Position numbers and translations under genes: made by a program. Shown one piece after another: positions 31,055 to 41,733 of a stretch of 64,000 nucleotides of DNA. The notes below the pieces were generated by a model. That model was not told the DNA's origin, made no database searches, and saw only the letters and a program-made list of their open reading frames with translations. Within the stretch, counting starts at the first letter, position 1. The number at the start of each line of letters is the position of its first letter. The stretch comes from Smallanthus sonchifolius (Eukaryota; Streptophyta; Magnoliopsida; Asterales; Asteraceae): contig CM042025.1 of assembly GCA_023525975.1 (NCBI GenBank), positions 1,565,001-1,629,000 of the forward strand. The letters are read 5' to 3'.

Positions 31055-31368
31055 CGAGGTTCAATCATCACGACATCCGGATTCTTCTCTTCTAATTTTT
31101 GGCCTTCATTCAATGTTGATTTAGTTGGTACGGGTTCACTGAAAGATCTAAAACTCCATCATTTGAACCTGGGTCAGGCTACCCCATTTGTGTAAAGGGT
31201 GACCCATTTTTTTTAAATGTGGCCAATTTCTATTCGGTGAACGTTCTTACAAAATCAACGTTTGTAGCTATTATGGTTGATTCAAGATAACCACTCTCCT
31301 AAAGAAATTCAAGATGAGAGAAGACACAATTGTGACAAATTTCCTGAAATTATCTTCAATGCAAAGTA

Positions 31369-31545
31369 TAGTTAAACTTGGTAATTGTATTGTGTTCAAA
31401 TCAGGATTACAGTAGGTTTATAAGGGCGGCGGTGGCGGCGGCGGGTGGCCGCCCCTCTGGTGATGTCTCCGGCGATTGTCTTCCTTAGCTCTGATACCAA
31501 GTTAAACTTGGTAATTGTATTGTATTCAAATCAGGATTACAATAT
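31369..31545 (-). mobile_element. Copia LTR/primer-site remnant
   Basis: A phrase of about 40 bp (AGTTAAACTTGGTAATTGTA...) occurs twice, at 31369 and 31502. Just left of the second copy, 31488-31499 is the complement of TGGTATCAGAGC, so on the minus strand an LTR end is followed by a Copia primer site. Then comes a short leader and a GGC/GGT-repeat (31424-31445). The rest of the element is gone. Confidence 0.6.
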
Positions 31546-33185
31546 AGGGATTCTCTTTTAAATAAGATCCAGAATCTATAAACATATAAATACTAAATAT
31601 GAAACTCTTCAGGACCATATAATAATGCATATATAAATACATGATACCTTTTAGGATCCTCTAATAAATACCAATCTTAATTGTCTAATAAGTATCGTAT
31701 TTAAAAAAAAAACGCAAAATAGAGAGCAATAGCTATCCTCTACGTGGGTTATGGATGGTTTTAGGTAGGAGAAATAGCATAAGAGTTGTTCCTAAATTCG
31801 TGCATGCATAATTAATTATTCAAATATGGCTTCTTGACCGGTTCTTCAATCCATTAAACGTGTGGGTGTCCTTTTAACTCTAACGGTTCGGGCTCTGCTC
31901 ATGGTCATCTGGATCTTATCAACTCTCGATGTAACACCTTGTTTTCTGATTATCCGCCCGTTATAAAGTTTGTATATTATTGTAAGATTTAATTGTTGGG
32001 AATTTATATGTAGGTAAAGAAAAAAATACTTTTAGCAACAGAAGCAAATTACTACACATAACCTTTTAAAAACATTTAGAAAGTTCTACCAATGATCCAA
32101 ATGCAAGATGATGAAACCAAAAACAAAACAACCATAGTGGATTTAGAACTATAACATTTGAAAAGAAGTGGTTGCTAAATCCCTTGAATAAGTGGATGAA
32201 GAGATCAAACTAGAAACTACTTCAAAGTGTATCCACACCAAGCAAATGTTCAAGGTTGTTGCTAGCCAAAATAAATACGAGAGTATGACAAAATGTGATG
32301 TAATTAACTCAAGAACTCTTTCTTGAATGGACCTCAAACGATGTATAAATATGAGGATAAAAATTACTAGAACACTTCAAGAACAACAACCAAAACACCA
32401 CCCAACACTAGTGTGTTTTATGTTATTCTAATCCATTTTTTTCTTTCTTCTTGTTTCACGATTTTCTAAAGAAAATATGCAGCAACTGTTGTCGTGAATA
32501 AAGCAGCATGAAAACAAAGAGAAAAGAGGATAAAGTCTAGAACAATAAACCCATTCACATGAACATGTATATAAATCTTATCCATATTATATTCACCATC
32601 ATAATCATGCATACACAGATGTATTTGTTATAGTAAACTCCAGTGTAATAAATTTAAATTTTACTGCATTTTTTGGTATGTAATAAAAAATCTGTAACAA
32701 AATACTTATATACCATATATATTAACGAAATATAGACATATGTAACGCAAAAGACAAATATATATTATCAAATTAATTTAAATAGGAAAAGAATTACCAA
32801 AATAAGTCTATAAACATAATGATTAATAATTACCTAAAGTAAATCAACTTGTGTAATTAGCCTCGTTTTATAAATGACTAGCCTTTTGACAAATGACCAA
32901 GGAGATGGACATTACTACCATTATACTTTATTGAAATAATGAAATAAATGATAAAGCTTCAAAATGAAAACCAAAGTAACTCAATTATATAACTGTTTAA
33001 TTAAAACTCAAATATACTATCTTTGAAACGAAGATTACAAAATCCCATACCTTGTAGATGGAATCAAATTCAATTTTAATCAAATTTAGTTATTGATATA
33101 TTGCATAAATGAAGGTTATAGTCTTTCTGATGTCTATACGTTGAAAATATTACATAATATTTGGAAAATTAACTAGCTACGAGCA
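31546..33185. other. Intergenic region upstream to the WRKY-C 3' end
   Basis: AT-rich. The first 100 bp may still be Copia LTR. 32960-33185 resembles the 3' flank of copy B. Nothing else recognised. Confidence 0.5.
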
Positions 33186-34735
33186 CTATTCAAAGAGGAA
33201 ATCACCAAAATCATTGATGTCGTCGATCTCATAGCCATGTGTGCTACATGTAGTCGAAAATACCCCTGAGGATACCATGTCCTCACAATCTAATTCAGAT
33301 GATATCATAGACATAGGTTCTGATAAAACTTGTGAGAGTCCCGCTGCCGGATCCCATGGTGTATAATGATCAGATGAAGAAACTTGTTCATGTTTGATAT
33401 GACCTAAAGGAAAGCCCTCCTTAGGTGTATGCTTCATTGACGAGAAACAAAAGCCAACTTTATTGTTCTCCATAAGTGTATTAGTTTCAAAACTAATTAG
33501 GGTCGAATTATCGCTAGGGTTTTGAGTTACAATGATTTGAGGAGCTCTTTGTACATTATTGCAAGTATGGAGTCCATTATATGTTATCTTGTATTTTGAT
33601 GGCTCGTCATTAGTCTTTTGAACTTGTTTGGTTGCTTGACACCCTTGTTCAAACTTGTGACTGCACCTATAATAGTTCCTGCATAATATAGTAAATATAT
33701 TTCTTCTCAGTAATAGTAAATCTTTTTGAAATCAAATCAAGTTCGAATCTTTGCTAAATTTCAATTTGGAAAAAAATTAGTACAATAAGATTTGCTAACA
33801 TATTCAAGTTGAATCTATAAATACTACCTTTGGTGTTTCGAGTTGAGAATCACTTTTTGACCGTATTTTCTCCAAGCATATCCATCATCAATCAAAGTAG
33901 AAGTGAATTTTGTAAGCATGGAACCATTTTTTCTGCGTGTACTCAAACAAAACAATTATTGCAACTTGGTATTTTGTCATTTACATTTTCTTTTTGAACA
34001 GAACACCTAAATATTCTAGGGTAATTGGGTTTCCTCGGGGCAAAACCTAGAACATCCAGGGCAGCCCACCACAGGAGGAACCCCCAACTGGGTAAACCTC
34101 TGACCTGGCCACAGACCTCTTTTTTGTTGTTTTCAGGATTCAAACCCAATACCTCCACTATGAGAAGTCTTGAGGCTACCATTGCATCAAATGGCCAACG
34201 GTATTTTGTCATTTACATATACATCATATGGTTGACAATTGCTAAATTAATGAAGATAAGATATGAAAAGACAAACATATGTAACTTGAGTTAGATCCAA
34301 CCTATCAACCTCACATCATATAACATATTTTAAGGATAGTATTAAGGATTTAAGCTAGTTAAGATCCGTTATAATATAAATCTTACCTTCTTTTGTAACA
34401 CCCTCTTTTTGTTTTTACGGGTTTCTTAGTCTTGATGCTTTCACCAGAATCTTCTGACTTCTGATCATCCCAGCTGCTTGGAGATTTCACATCGTTAATT
34501 GGACTATGAGGAATCTCGTTGAGGTTTGAAGAACTCAAGATCGAAAGGGTGTTATCAAACATCCCTAAGATCTGTACCACCACACTATTGACCGATTTGA
34601 GATCAGATTCAATCTTTTCCGGCCGATCGAGCATTTTACGAAGCTTATTGGTTAATATTTGACCTTTTGTAAGCTCTTGAATAGCTTTGATTCTATTTTG
34701 CTTGGTAAACTTTCTGGCCAAGAGGAAGAATCCAT
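33186..34735 (-). pseudogene. WRKY group III gene, copy C, frameshifted in exon 1
   Basis: Exons by comparison with B: 34735-34387, 33932-33828, 33678-33186. Exons 2 and 3 are intact, with DDGYAWRKYGQKVILNSK, a C-X7-C-X23-H-X-C finger (H at HTC) and a tail ending FGDFLFE. The ATG at 34735 opens MDSSSWPESLPS as in copy A, but two extra bases in AGCAAAATAGAATC (copy A: AGCAGAAGGATC) shift the frame. The conserved frame IKAIQELT has no in-frame ATG upstream before a stop. First usable ATG would be at MLDRPEK. So it is a recent pseudogene, an N-terminally shortened gene, or a sequencing error in an A-run. Splice sites look good. A SINE sits in intron 1. Confidence 0.8.
33986..34199 (-). mobile_element. 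tRNA-derived SINE in WRKY-C intron 1
   Basis: A perfect 18-bp duplication, GGTATTTTGTCATTTACA, at 33968-33985 and 34200-34217 encloses 214 bp. On the minus strand: A-box-like ATGGTAGCCTCAAGACTT, B-box GGGTTTGAATCCTG, and an A-rich end. A different SINE family from those at 820 and 27728. Copy B lacks it. Confidence 0.85.
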
Positions 34736-34888
34736 ATGATATTTGGTTTTGTGAGATCTAATTGCAAGATAACTAGATAGCACATCTATCAATAATACAG
34801 CAAAAAATTATGTATATTTTAATAATTAAAAACAAACAAAAATTTGTTTTTTTAAACAAGCTAGTGGCAAAGAAATTCTAAATAAAGT

Positions 34889-35040
34889 TGGAGAGTGAGT
34901 CCCACGACGACGCGCTAAACTAGTGTGATCCAGAAAGGTGAAGCCTAGTGTGATGTATACGCGCAGATATTCGACTGGGTTAAAAATGAGTGACGTTAAA
35001 CCTATTTGTTTGTTATGACGCATGCATGAGTAAATGACTA
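34889..35040 (-). promoter_or_regulatory. Conserved upstream block of WRKY copy C
   Basis: About 155-305 bp before the ATG. Contains CCCACGACGACGCGCTAAA, GTGACGTTA (about 34990-34998) and ATGACGCATGCATGA (about 35015-35029), as in copies A and B. Confidence 0.5.
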
Positions 35041-35144
35041 CGGTAACCATTTGGAGCTGTTATAAATGCTTAGGGTTGAGGGACAAAACGGTCCATTGAA
35101 AAAATTTAAGATCTAAGAAAGGAGTATTTTAATTTAATAAAAAA

Positions 35145-36261
35145 TAAAGTGTAATTTACACCCCTGTAGTTTATGTATGTTGATATTTTGCAACCATGTT
35201 TTAAAATAAGGGTAATTTGTAACCCTATGGTATACTTTCTCTTTCTTAATGAGTCCCTCCGTCAGTCTCCGTCAGTATCTCCGTCCATTTATGTGGTAAA
35301 AGTCATTTTTGTCCTTGTTTCCTTTACATCAGACGTTTGAGCCCTAATTTCCATCTTTTTAGGTTTTTAGAACCACTTGTAATTGAACCACCACAACACC
35401 GACTCTACGCCACCACCCCACCATCATCAAACCGGCACCATGCCACCACGCCACCACCACACCGGCACCATGGCACCCCGCCACCACCACACTGCACTGA
35501 TACCACTATACTTCCCCACATCTGAAGCCACCGTTGAACAAGTGATCAAGGGGGAGAAGATGAGGGCCATCGTTTTTGTGGGAGTGGGGTCGATTCAGGC
35601 TGGGGAATCAGAGTGAGAGTTGATTAAGGTCGGGGAGGTGTAGAACCCATTGCATCAAATCAACACCCCTCGTCGATTTTGAAGTCCGATTATGACTTTC
35701 TCAAGTCAAACATTTGCAGGTTTTAAAGTCCGAATTAGCCAATTTAGGACTCGTAAATCTTCTTTACCACGGATAACAATTCTCTTTTGATGATTATGCT
35801 CGTAATCGATATAAATTTCTTTGATGATTTCTAGAATCATCTTCTTTGGCGGTGGATTTTAGGTCGAAGATCAATTTTGGAGATGACGATCATCTAACCT
35901 TAAACGTTTATTTTTTGATAATATGATCCTCAGAGCTTGGATTTTGGGGCTAGAATCGGAGGGGTTTTTTGGATTTTGGAAGTGGGTTGCCGGTGAGGTG
36001 CAGAAGAAGAGGGAGATCGGTGGTAATGAAGAGGAAGTGGGTTGCCAATGAGGTTTTTTTAAGATATATAAATGGAGGTGGGTTAAGTTAACCAAGATTA
36101 CTAAAATACTCTTCTTTTAAACGGTCAAATGGATGGAATTTTGACGGATGGGTGCAAAATGAAAGAGAAACTTTACCACCGTAGGTTAAATTGCACTTCT
36201 TTTAAAACAGGGTTGCAAAGTGTCAGCGGGCATAAACCACATGGATGCAAATTGCACTTTA
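35145..36261. mobile_element. Long-TIR element (Mutator-like), non-autonomous
   Basis: Arms of about 100 bp, 35145-35245 and 36160-36261, are imperfect inverted copies (TAAAGTG.AATTT, TTTGCAACC.TGTTTTAAAA, TTTCTCTTTC). The interior holds CCACCA-rich sequence (35390-35500) and leader-like sequence but no transposase. No clear 9-bp duplication. The TIR sequence is unrelated to the 1211-3226 element. Confidence 0.6.
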
Positions 36262-36342
36262 CTCTAACATAAAACATGAATGAGATGCATGTATCAAAGA
36301 AATAAGTTTAAAAGGATTATTAGTTTATTTAATAATATTTAA

Positions 36343-36830
36343 CGAGTTTTTTTAACCCTCGCTTCGCGACTGGAGTTTGGTCGTTTTTCTCCCGTGCCAC
36401 GCGGTTGGTCGTTATTGGTTCGACTAACCGAAAATCATAAAAACGAATATCGAAACCGATTCCGCTAATACCAATACCGGTCACATTATCATAACGATAA
36501 CGACACTTGCTATAGCCTACGATCCTAAAAAAAATAATCGTTTTGAATAAACGATAAAAAAAACTTGATTTGTAATACAACTTCGTTTTCAAAAAAAATT
36601 ATATCGGAACGTTGAAAAAAAAAACTAAAAACAGTCACGCACACTGTATTTTGAAAAAAAAATTAACGAACGAAAGTTATTAAAGGAAAACGAAATTAAT
36701 AGAAAATTAAACGGGCTAAAAACGTATATTATATATAGTATAAGGGTTAAAATTAAAATATAGAAAATATTAAAAAAAAATTACGTGGCAAGATTTCTAT
36801 GGTAAGTTTACTGTTCCCATGCGTTGTACT
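36343..36830 (-). mobile_element. Helitron-like element, relative of 6668-7060
   Basis: Shares with the 6.7-kb copy the phrases ATTTATA.CGG.ACGTTGA, AACTAACGAACG..AGT and TAAACGGG.TAAAA.CGTATA...ATATATAGTAT. On the minus strand its left end is CTCG after an A-run and a short hairpin (TCGCGAAGCGA), a decayed CTRR end. Confidence 0.45.
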
Positions 36831-37980
36831 TTAAATTTAGTTAATAATTATTTACATGTTTCTTTTTAAAGATATCTAGTGGACGTTGTAATACGTTAGC
36901 GTCGGTGATATTGACGTGGTTAAGTACGTAAAAAAGCGTATAAAACTTTAAAATTTGTAAGACTCGGTTTCAACGATATGTGCACAGTTCATCTAGTTCG
37001 GTATTTTTTAGTTTTTAGTACTTAATAACCGTATACATACGCTCATATACACTAAAAATGAATTGAAATTAACAAATAATTTATAGTTGAAAAAAAATCA
37101 GAAAGAAAACACAAAACCGATGCTTAAAAATAGCAAAAAAGAACCTCAAAATCCGGCGGTGCTAAGGATTAAACCCTAGGCGCGTGGCTCTGGTGTGCTT
37201 TGCGTTTAAGTTTGTTTCTTTTTATTTAAGTTTTTTTTAATTAACAAAAAGAACTTCCAAAATAAGTGATTATAAAAAATAAAAATAAAAATTAAAAAAA
37301 CATTCAAAAACGGTTGGCGAGGCAGATTAAGAACTTCAAAGACCGAGGGGAATTGGTCAGTTGAATTGGTGTGTCTAAGCATGTAAAGAGAAACGTATGA
37401 AGTTGCGACGGCTAGATTCTGAATATCAAAATGTAGTTAAAAAAGGTCATAACGGTATATTCGTAAATGAAGGAAAAGTCTTGTCGTTATTAAAATGAGT
37501 GTTAAAAAACATAAAAGCTTATTTAAGAAAAGAAGAAAAAATATATCATATTTGACCCGTCTCGGTTTTGAGTAAAATTTACATCGAAACGTAGACCGTT
37601 GTATAATCTACGACTTCGAACAATTGTTATCAACACACGAAACCCTCTGTTGAATCGGTGAATCGCTCTCTTCTCTCTCACTACCGACTTCTATTTTGGC
37701 AGAACTTCCTACCGTCGATGAAGAATATACTCATCTATTACGTGTATACCGTTGTGTAACCCAACAGCAGGACCCGTGGAGCACCCAACAGCACTACAAC
37801 AACTCTTTACGATGTGTTTGTTTGCATTCCAAGGTAACAATCAACCTTCATATTCTTCTTACATAACAACATAAATGAGGTATGTTTTGCAACTGAATTA
37901 GGTTTTTATTAGCCCCTTTTCCCATACTTATGACTAAATATTACAAATTTATGTTATTTCATGATCGGTCCATTATTGCT
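36831..37980. other. Unassigned intergenic region
   Basis: No gene, LTR or TIR recognised. 37150-37200 has a short GC-richer stretch. It may include decayed upstream introns of the dehydrogenase fragment. Confidence 0.4.
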
Positions 37981-38434
37981 TTTGCTGAGGCCTCAATGAA
38001 CACAACCTACTTGAAAAAGTGGCTACTTTATCTAAGCACAAAGAATACAATTCTAAAGAAGTATGATGAAAGATATTAATATGTAAATAATATTTGCGTT
38101 AATCACATTTTTTTATGAATGCCAATTATGTTGCTACAATAACATAATTGCTAATCAATTTTTAGTTCTTTTTTTTCGATAAAGGTTCAAGGACATATTC
38201 CAACAAGTTTATGAAAATAACCAGAAATCAAAGTTTGAGGCTACTAGGATATGGTGAGTAGCTGAATAAGTTTCCAGGATTCTTTATTTATTTTCTTCTT
38301 TTTTAATAACTTTTTTTATATTACTTTTGTAATACATAATTCACAAGTGTGAACACATTCTCATTGATGATATGGTTGCTTATATACTTAAAGAGTGATG
38401 GAGGTTATGCATGGGCATGCAAAAACTATAATGG
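37981..38434 (+). pseudogene. NADP-isocitrate dehydrogenase gene fragment, interrupted by a Gypsy LTR
   Basis: Three consecutive exon remnants. 37981-38072 encodes FAEASMNTTYLKKW and LSTKNTILKKYDE. 38185-38253 encodes FKDIFQQVYENNQKSKFEAT. 38348-38434 encodes EHILIDDMVAY and, after a 1-bp shift, SDGGYAWACKNYNG. This matches the central region of plant cytosolic NADP-dependent isocitrate dehydrogenase (isocitrate to 2-oxoglutarate plus NADPH), with introns kept, so it is not a processed copy. The donor after the first exon is changed (AG|AT), the third exon has a frameshift, and the rest is replaced by the Gypsy LTR starting at 38435. Upstream exons were not found. No product expected. Confidence 0.8.
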
Positions 38435-40357
38435 TGTAAGGCCTCAAACTCGGGAGGCCTCACTTGTTGGATTTACTCATTCACAAACAGTTTTTAAACT
38501 TGAATATCAAATAACGCAGCTGAAAATTTCATTTAAAACGTAACATAACATTGTTCAATATGCAGAAGCGTAAACATTGTTTAAACAAAACATAAACATA
38601 ATCAAAACATAACGAGATGCAAGACTTCATTATAAGTCGGGTAACTTTTCTCGCTTGCCAAGCATCACCATCCATCGCCCGTACATGTCCTTAACCTGAA
38701 TGTGCATACTAAAAGTCAGCTACGCTGGTGAGTTCTAGCTTTACATAAAACCTTAGCATAATCATTTTGCCAAAAACATAACATGCATTTATTTAACAAA
38801 AGCGTACGTAACATGAAATAACTTAACATTATCAAGACATCGTAACATAGCATCATAACATAAGTCAACATGAACCGAATATGTGTCTTCTCGTAACCGT
38901 TAATTCCATAACTCGTATTCTGATAGAAGAACCAAAGGCTCGTTACCTCTAGGCCATTCGTCAGCTAGGTCTCCTAAGGCTAGTTACCTCATGGAAGACC
39001 AAACCTCGTTTTAGGCATTGTTCCCTCGCGAGGAATAGTGCCTCTCGTTAACGGATCCCGGTAATCCTATGGGTGACCGTCGTCACCCTATCCTCAACCA
39101 GTTGTACAACTGTTAGCCAGCCACAAAGGCCCCCATAAGGGTAAGGCCAATACATACATACCCTAGCTATCGTAGGAACTCATGGCAGATCCGTTCATTT
39201 CATGACTTTCGTAAAAACCTTTACCTTGTTTTAGTTAAAGCATTTGTACGTTTTATTAAATAACATTTCATTCGTAAATCTTTCGTAAACTTTATTTGGA
39301 AAAAAACATTTCATTAACACGTTTCATCTTCCCCTTTCGGAAGCATCGTTTCGTAATCATTTCATAAACACATTTTAACTTCCCATTTTGAAAGCATCGT
39401 TCATAAACCTCGTTTTGTAAACATCATTTCATAAACCTTGTTTTGTAAACATCATTTCGTATGTATGCACACTAGCCCAAAAACATTTAATTAAAACATT
39501 TAAAGAAGAGCTTTTAGAACTCACCTGATATAAACAGGGTCAAAGGTCTGCAAAGGATCTTCTAACCTGTACGTACACAACCTAGCCTTAGCTTTACCCA
39601 CAACTATTACATTTTACTTCTACATGCCTAGAACTTAGGGGAACACGGTTTCTTCCCCGTGAAATTAGGGGTTCGTGGTTCAAGGGGAATTCTCGGGGTG
39701 TACCGGGAACTAAGCTCGAGGATTCTCAGCCGTGAACTTCACCCCAAACCGTGAACTTCCCAAACCGCGAACTTCCCAAACCGTGAACTTCCCAACCGTG
39801 AACTTCCCAAACCGCAAACTTCACCCGAACCGTGAACTTCGTCCCAACCGCAAACTTCACCTAAAACACCCTAGTTTGCATGGACTCAGATCTGGATCGA
39901 CGGATTCGTCAAGTTTGGAACTTTTTACGTTCAATACGTTTGTTTTTCATTTAAGAACTCAAATCTATATTTATCTTTCAGTTTCATTCGTAAAAACATT
40001 ATCTTTTTATTCAAAAACCCGAATACCCAAAGTAAACAAAAACTCAGATCTAGGTCAAATCGTTACCTGTATCGAGCTTCTAATTCAGATGTTGTTCTAA
40101 CGAGCACTAGAGACACGAGCTGGTGTGATCTTGAGCGATTCCGGCGCTTTGTCTTCTACGGTTTCTCTCTCTAGAATGGCAAATGAGAGAAAAAGGTAGT
40201 GACTTAGGCTATTTATAGGGGAAGACTCCCTATCTTCGCCGCCCCAACTCACTAGGCCCATACCAGTCCGGCCCATCTTTCCTTGCTCATTTATTATTTT
40301 CGTCTTGCGTTAAATCCCGTTATTATAACTCGTCGTTTTATTTTTTGGGATGTTACA
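38435..40357 (-). repeat. Gypsy 3' LTR
   Basis: Starts TGTAACATCCCAAAAAATAA and ends GGCCTTACA. Shares the leader with GATACAG|GTAACGATT, the inverted pair GGTGAGTTCT (38727-38736) / AGAACTCACC (39516-39525) and the CTAAAAGTCAGCT phrase with the LTRs at 10.3 and 23.5 kb. Confidence 0.8.
39732..39860 (-). repeat. Tandem motif array CCGTGAACTTCCCAAA
   Basis: Eight or so units of 14-18 bp alternating CCGTGAACTTC and CCGCAAACTTC within the LTR, at the place where related LTRs have other palindromic motifs. An open frame of repeated Asn-Arg-Glu-Leu units over it is not considered a gene. Confidence 0.8.
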
Positions 40358-40393
40358 AGTCTACCCCCTTACATTAGGTTTCGTCCTTGAAAC

Positions 40394-41030
40394 CTAATGT
40401 AAGTCGAACAGTTGAGGGTACGACTCCCTCATTTCCGTCTCCGTCTCCCAAGTGGCTTCATACCCCTTTCTGTGTTTCCATTGTACCATAACCAATTGGA
40501 TGACCTTATTCCATAACCGTTTCTCTTTTCGATCTAAGATGGCCATGGGTTCTTCGATGTAGTTAAGGCTGTTGTCGACCTCGATATCAGTTAGTGGTAC
40601 GTGAGCCGATTCATCCGCCAAACACTTTCGCAAGTGTGATACATGGTGTGATACATGGAAGGTAGGATGAATCCGACTTAATTCAGCAGGCAATTCCAAC
40701 AGATAAACGACTTCACTAATCCATGCCATTATTCTGAATGGTCCGACAAACCGCGGACTTAACTTTCCCCTCTTCCTGAATCGTAGATCCCCTTCCAGGG
40801 CGACACTTTCAACATTACTATGTCTCCAACATTAAACTCAATAGACCTTCGTCGTTTATCTGCGTTGGATTTCTGACGATCTTGGGCGGCCTTTATTCGT
40901 GCCTTAATCTGGTCAAACCTTTCTGACGTCTCTTTAACGACTTCGACACTTCCCAATTCCTTCTGTCAAATCTCACCCCAACATATCGGGGTCCTGCACC
41001 TCCTCCCATACAACATCTCGTAAGGCGTAA
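40394..41030 (-). pseudogene. Gypsy integrase C-terminus and chromodomain-like tail, broken
   Basis: Frames read PYEMLYGRRCRTPICW, then a stop, QIKARIKAAQDRQKS, VGDIVMLKVSPWKG, a frameshift, LPAELSRIHPTFHVS, and a C-terminal VQWKHRKGYEATWE..YPQLF segment typical of chromovirus integrase ends. A 12-bp duplication gives FHVSHHVSHL. It corresponds in position to 45264-46094 of the larger Gypsy. Not functional. Confidence 0.8.
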
Positions 41031-41529
41031 AAGTACCTATAAATATCTAATTAAATAAAATTTTGCTTCAATAAATATTAATGTATAAAAGACAAAAAAA
41101 AATGGATACATAGAAACTTGTGTTTAAAAGAAGAAAAAACTACTAGAAAGAATGGCAATGAATGATATATTGATAATATCGTTTTGAAAAAAAAATTGGA
41201 TTACAGTTTTCGGTAAAAGAAAATTTTTATACTGTTACCTATTGAATTCAATAAATATCTACGGCCAGATTAATAATAATTTTTTATTAACTGATATGTT
41301 TAAAAAATAAAAAGTTGATATTCATCCCAATCAATATTATTGTACAAAAGAAAAACACAAAACAAAAAATATCAATCAAGATTAATGGTTTAAATGTAGA
41401 AACAAACAGTATTGTGTTACGTTTTGACCAAAAATTAATAATATATTGTCATGACTATTTTATCAATATAATGTATAATATATAGTAATTGAATGCGTGT
41501 AGAAGAAACTGCAACAGAAAAGAGCAATA

Positions 41530-41733
41530 CTGTCACACGGCTTGTTCTAAGTTGCCAAAGATTCTTGCGACCTCTTTGTAACGTTTGTGAAACAATTAAT
41601 GTGGCGTCATTTCTCAGCTGAAAACATGGGGATCAGTTGCTTGAAGCTCCAGTGCCATCATCCCTTGATTCTTAAAGAAGTCGATCATCAGGGACAAAAC
41701 TTTCAGTTTCACTCCCATCAGCTTGATGAACGT
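41530..41733 (-). repeat. Well-conserved segment of array unit (copy 1)
   Basis: A segment of about 200 bp from CTGTCACACGGCTTG to GCTTGAT.AACG that is better conserved than the rest of the unit. Other copies: 54986-55193, 55690-55891, 58182-58390, 60198-60408, 61265-61469, 62348-62558. On the minus strand four copies keep an open frame reading DGTGASSxGSPCFQLRNDATL, and a 6-bp length difference (extra Met-Asp) is in frame. Source gene not recognised. Confidence 0.55.

Larger units (their letters stand above)
38435..41032 (-). mobile_element. Gypsy chromovirus-like element, 3' part only
   Basis: On the minus strand: pol C-terminal remnant (41030-40394), purine tract (GTAAGGGGGTAGA, about 40360-40372), then a 1.92-kb LTR (40357-38435). 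Everything upstream is missing. The sequence switches at about 41033 to the repeat array. The LTR end landed inside the isocitrate dehydrogenase exon. Confidence 0.8.

Noticed and set aside
39732..40100. 122-codon frame with NRELxPNRKL repeats, resembling a repeat protein
   Set aside because: Antisense to the Gypsy LTR and generated by the 14-18 bp tandem motif.
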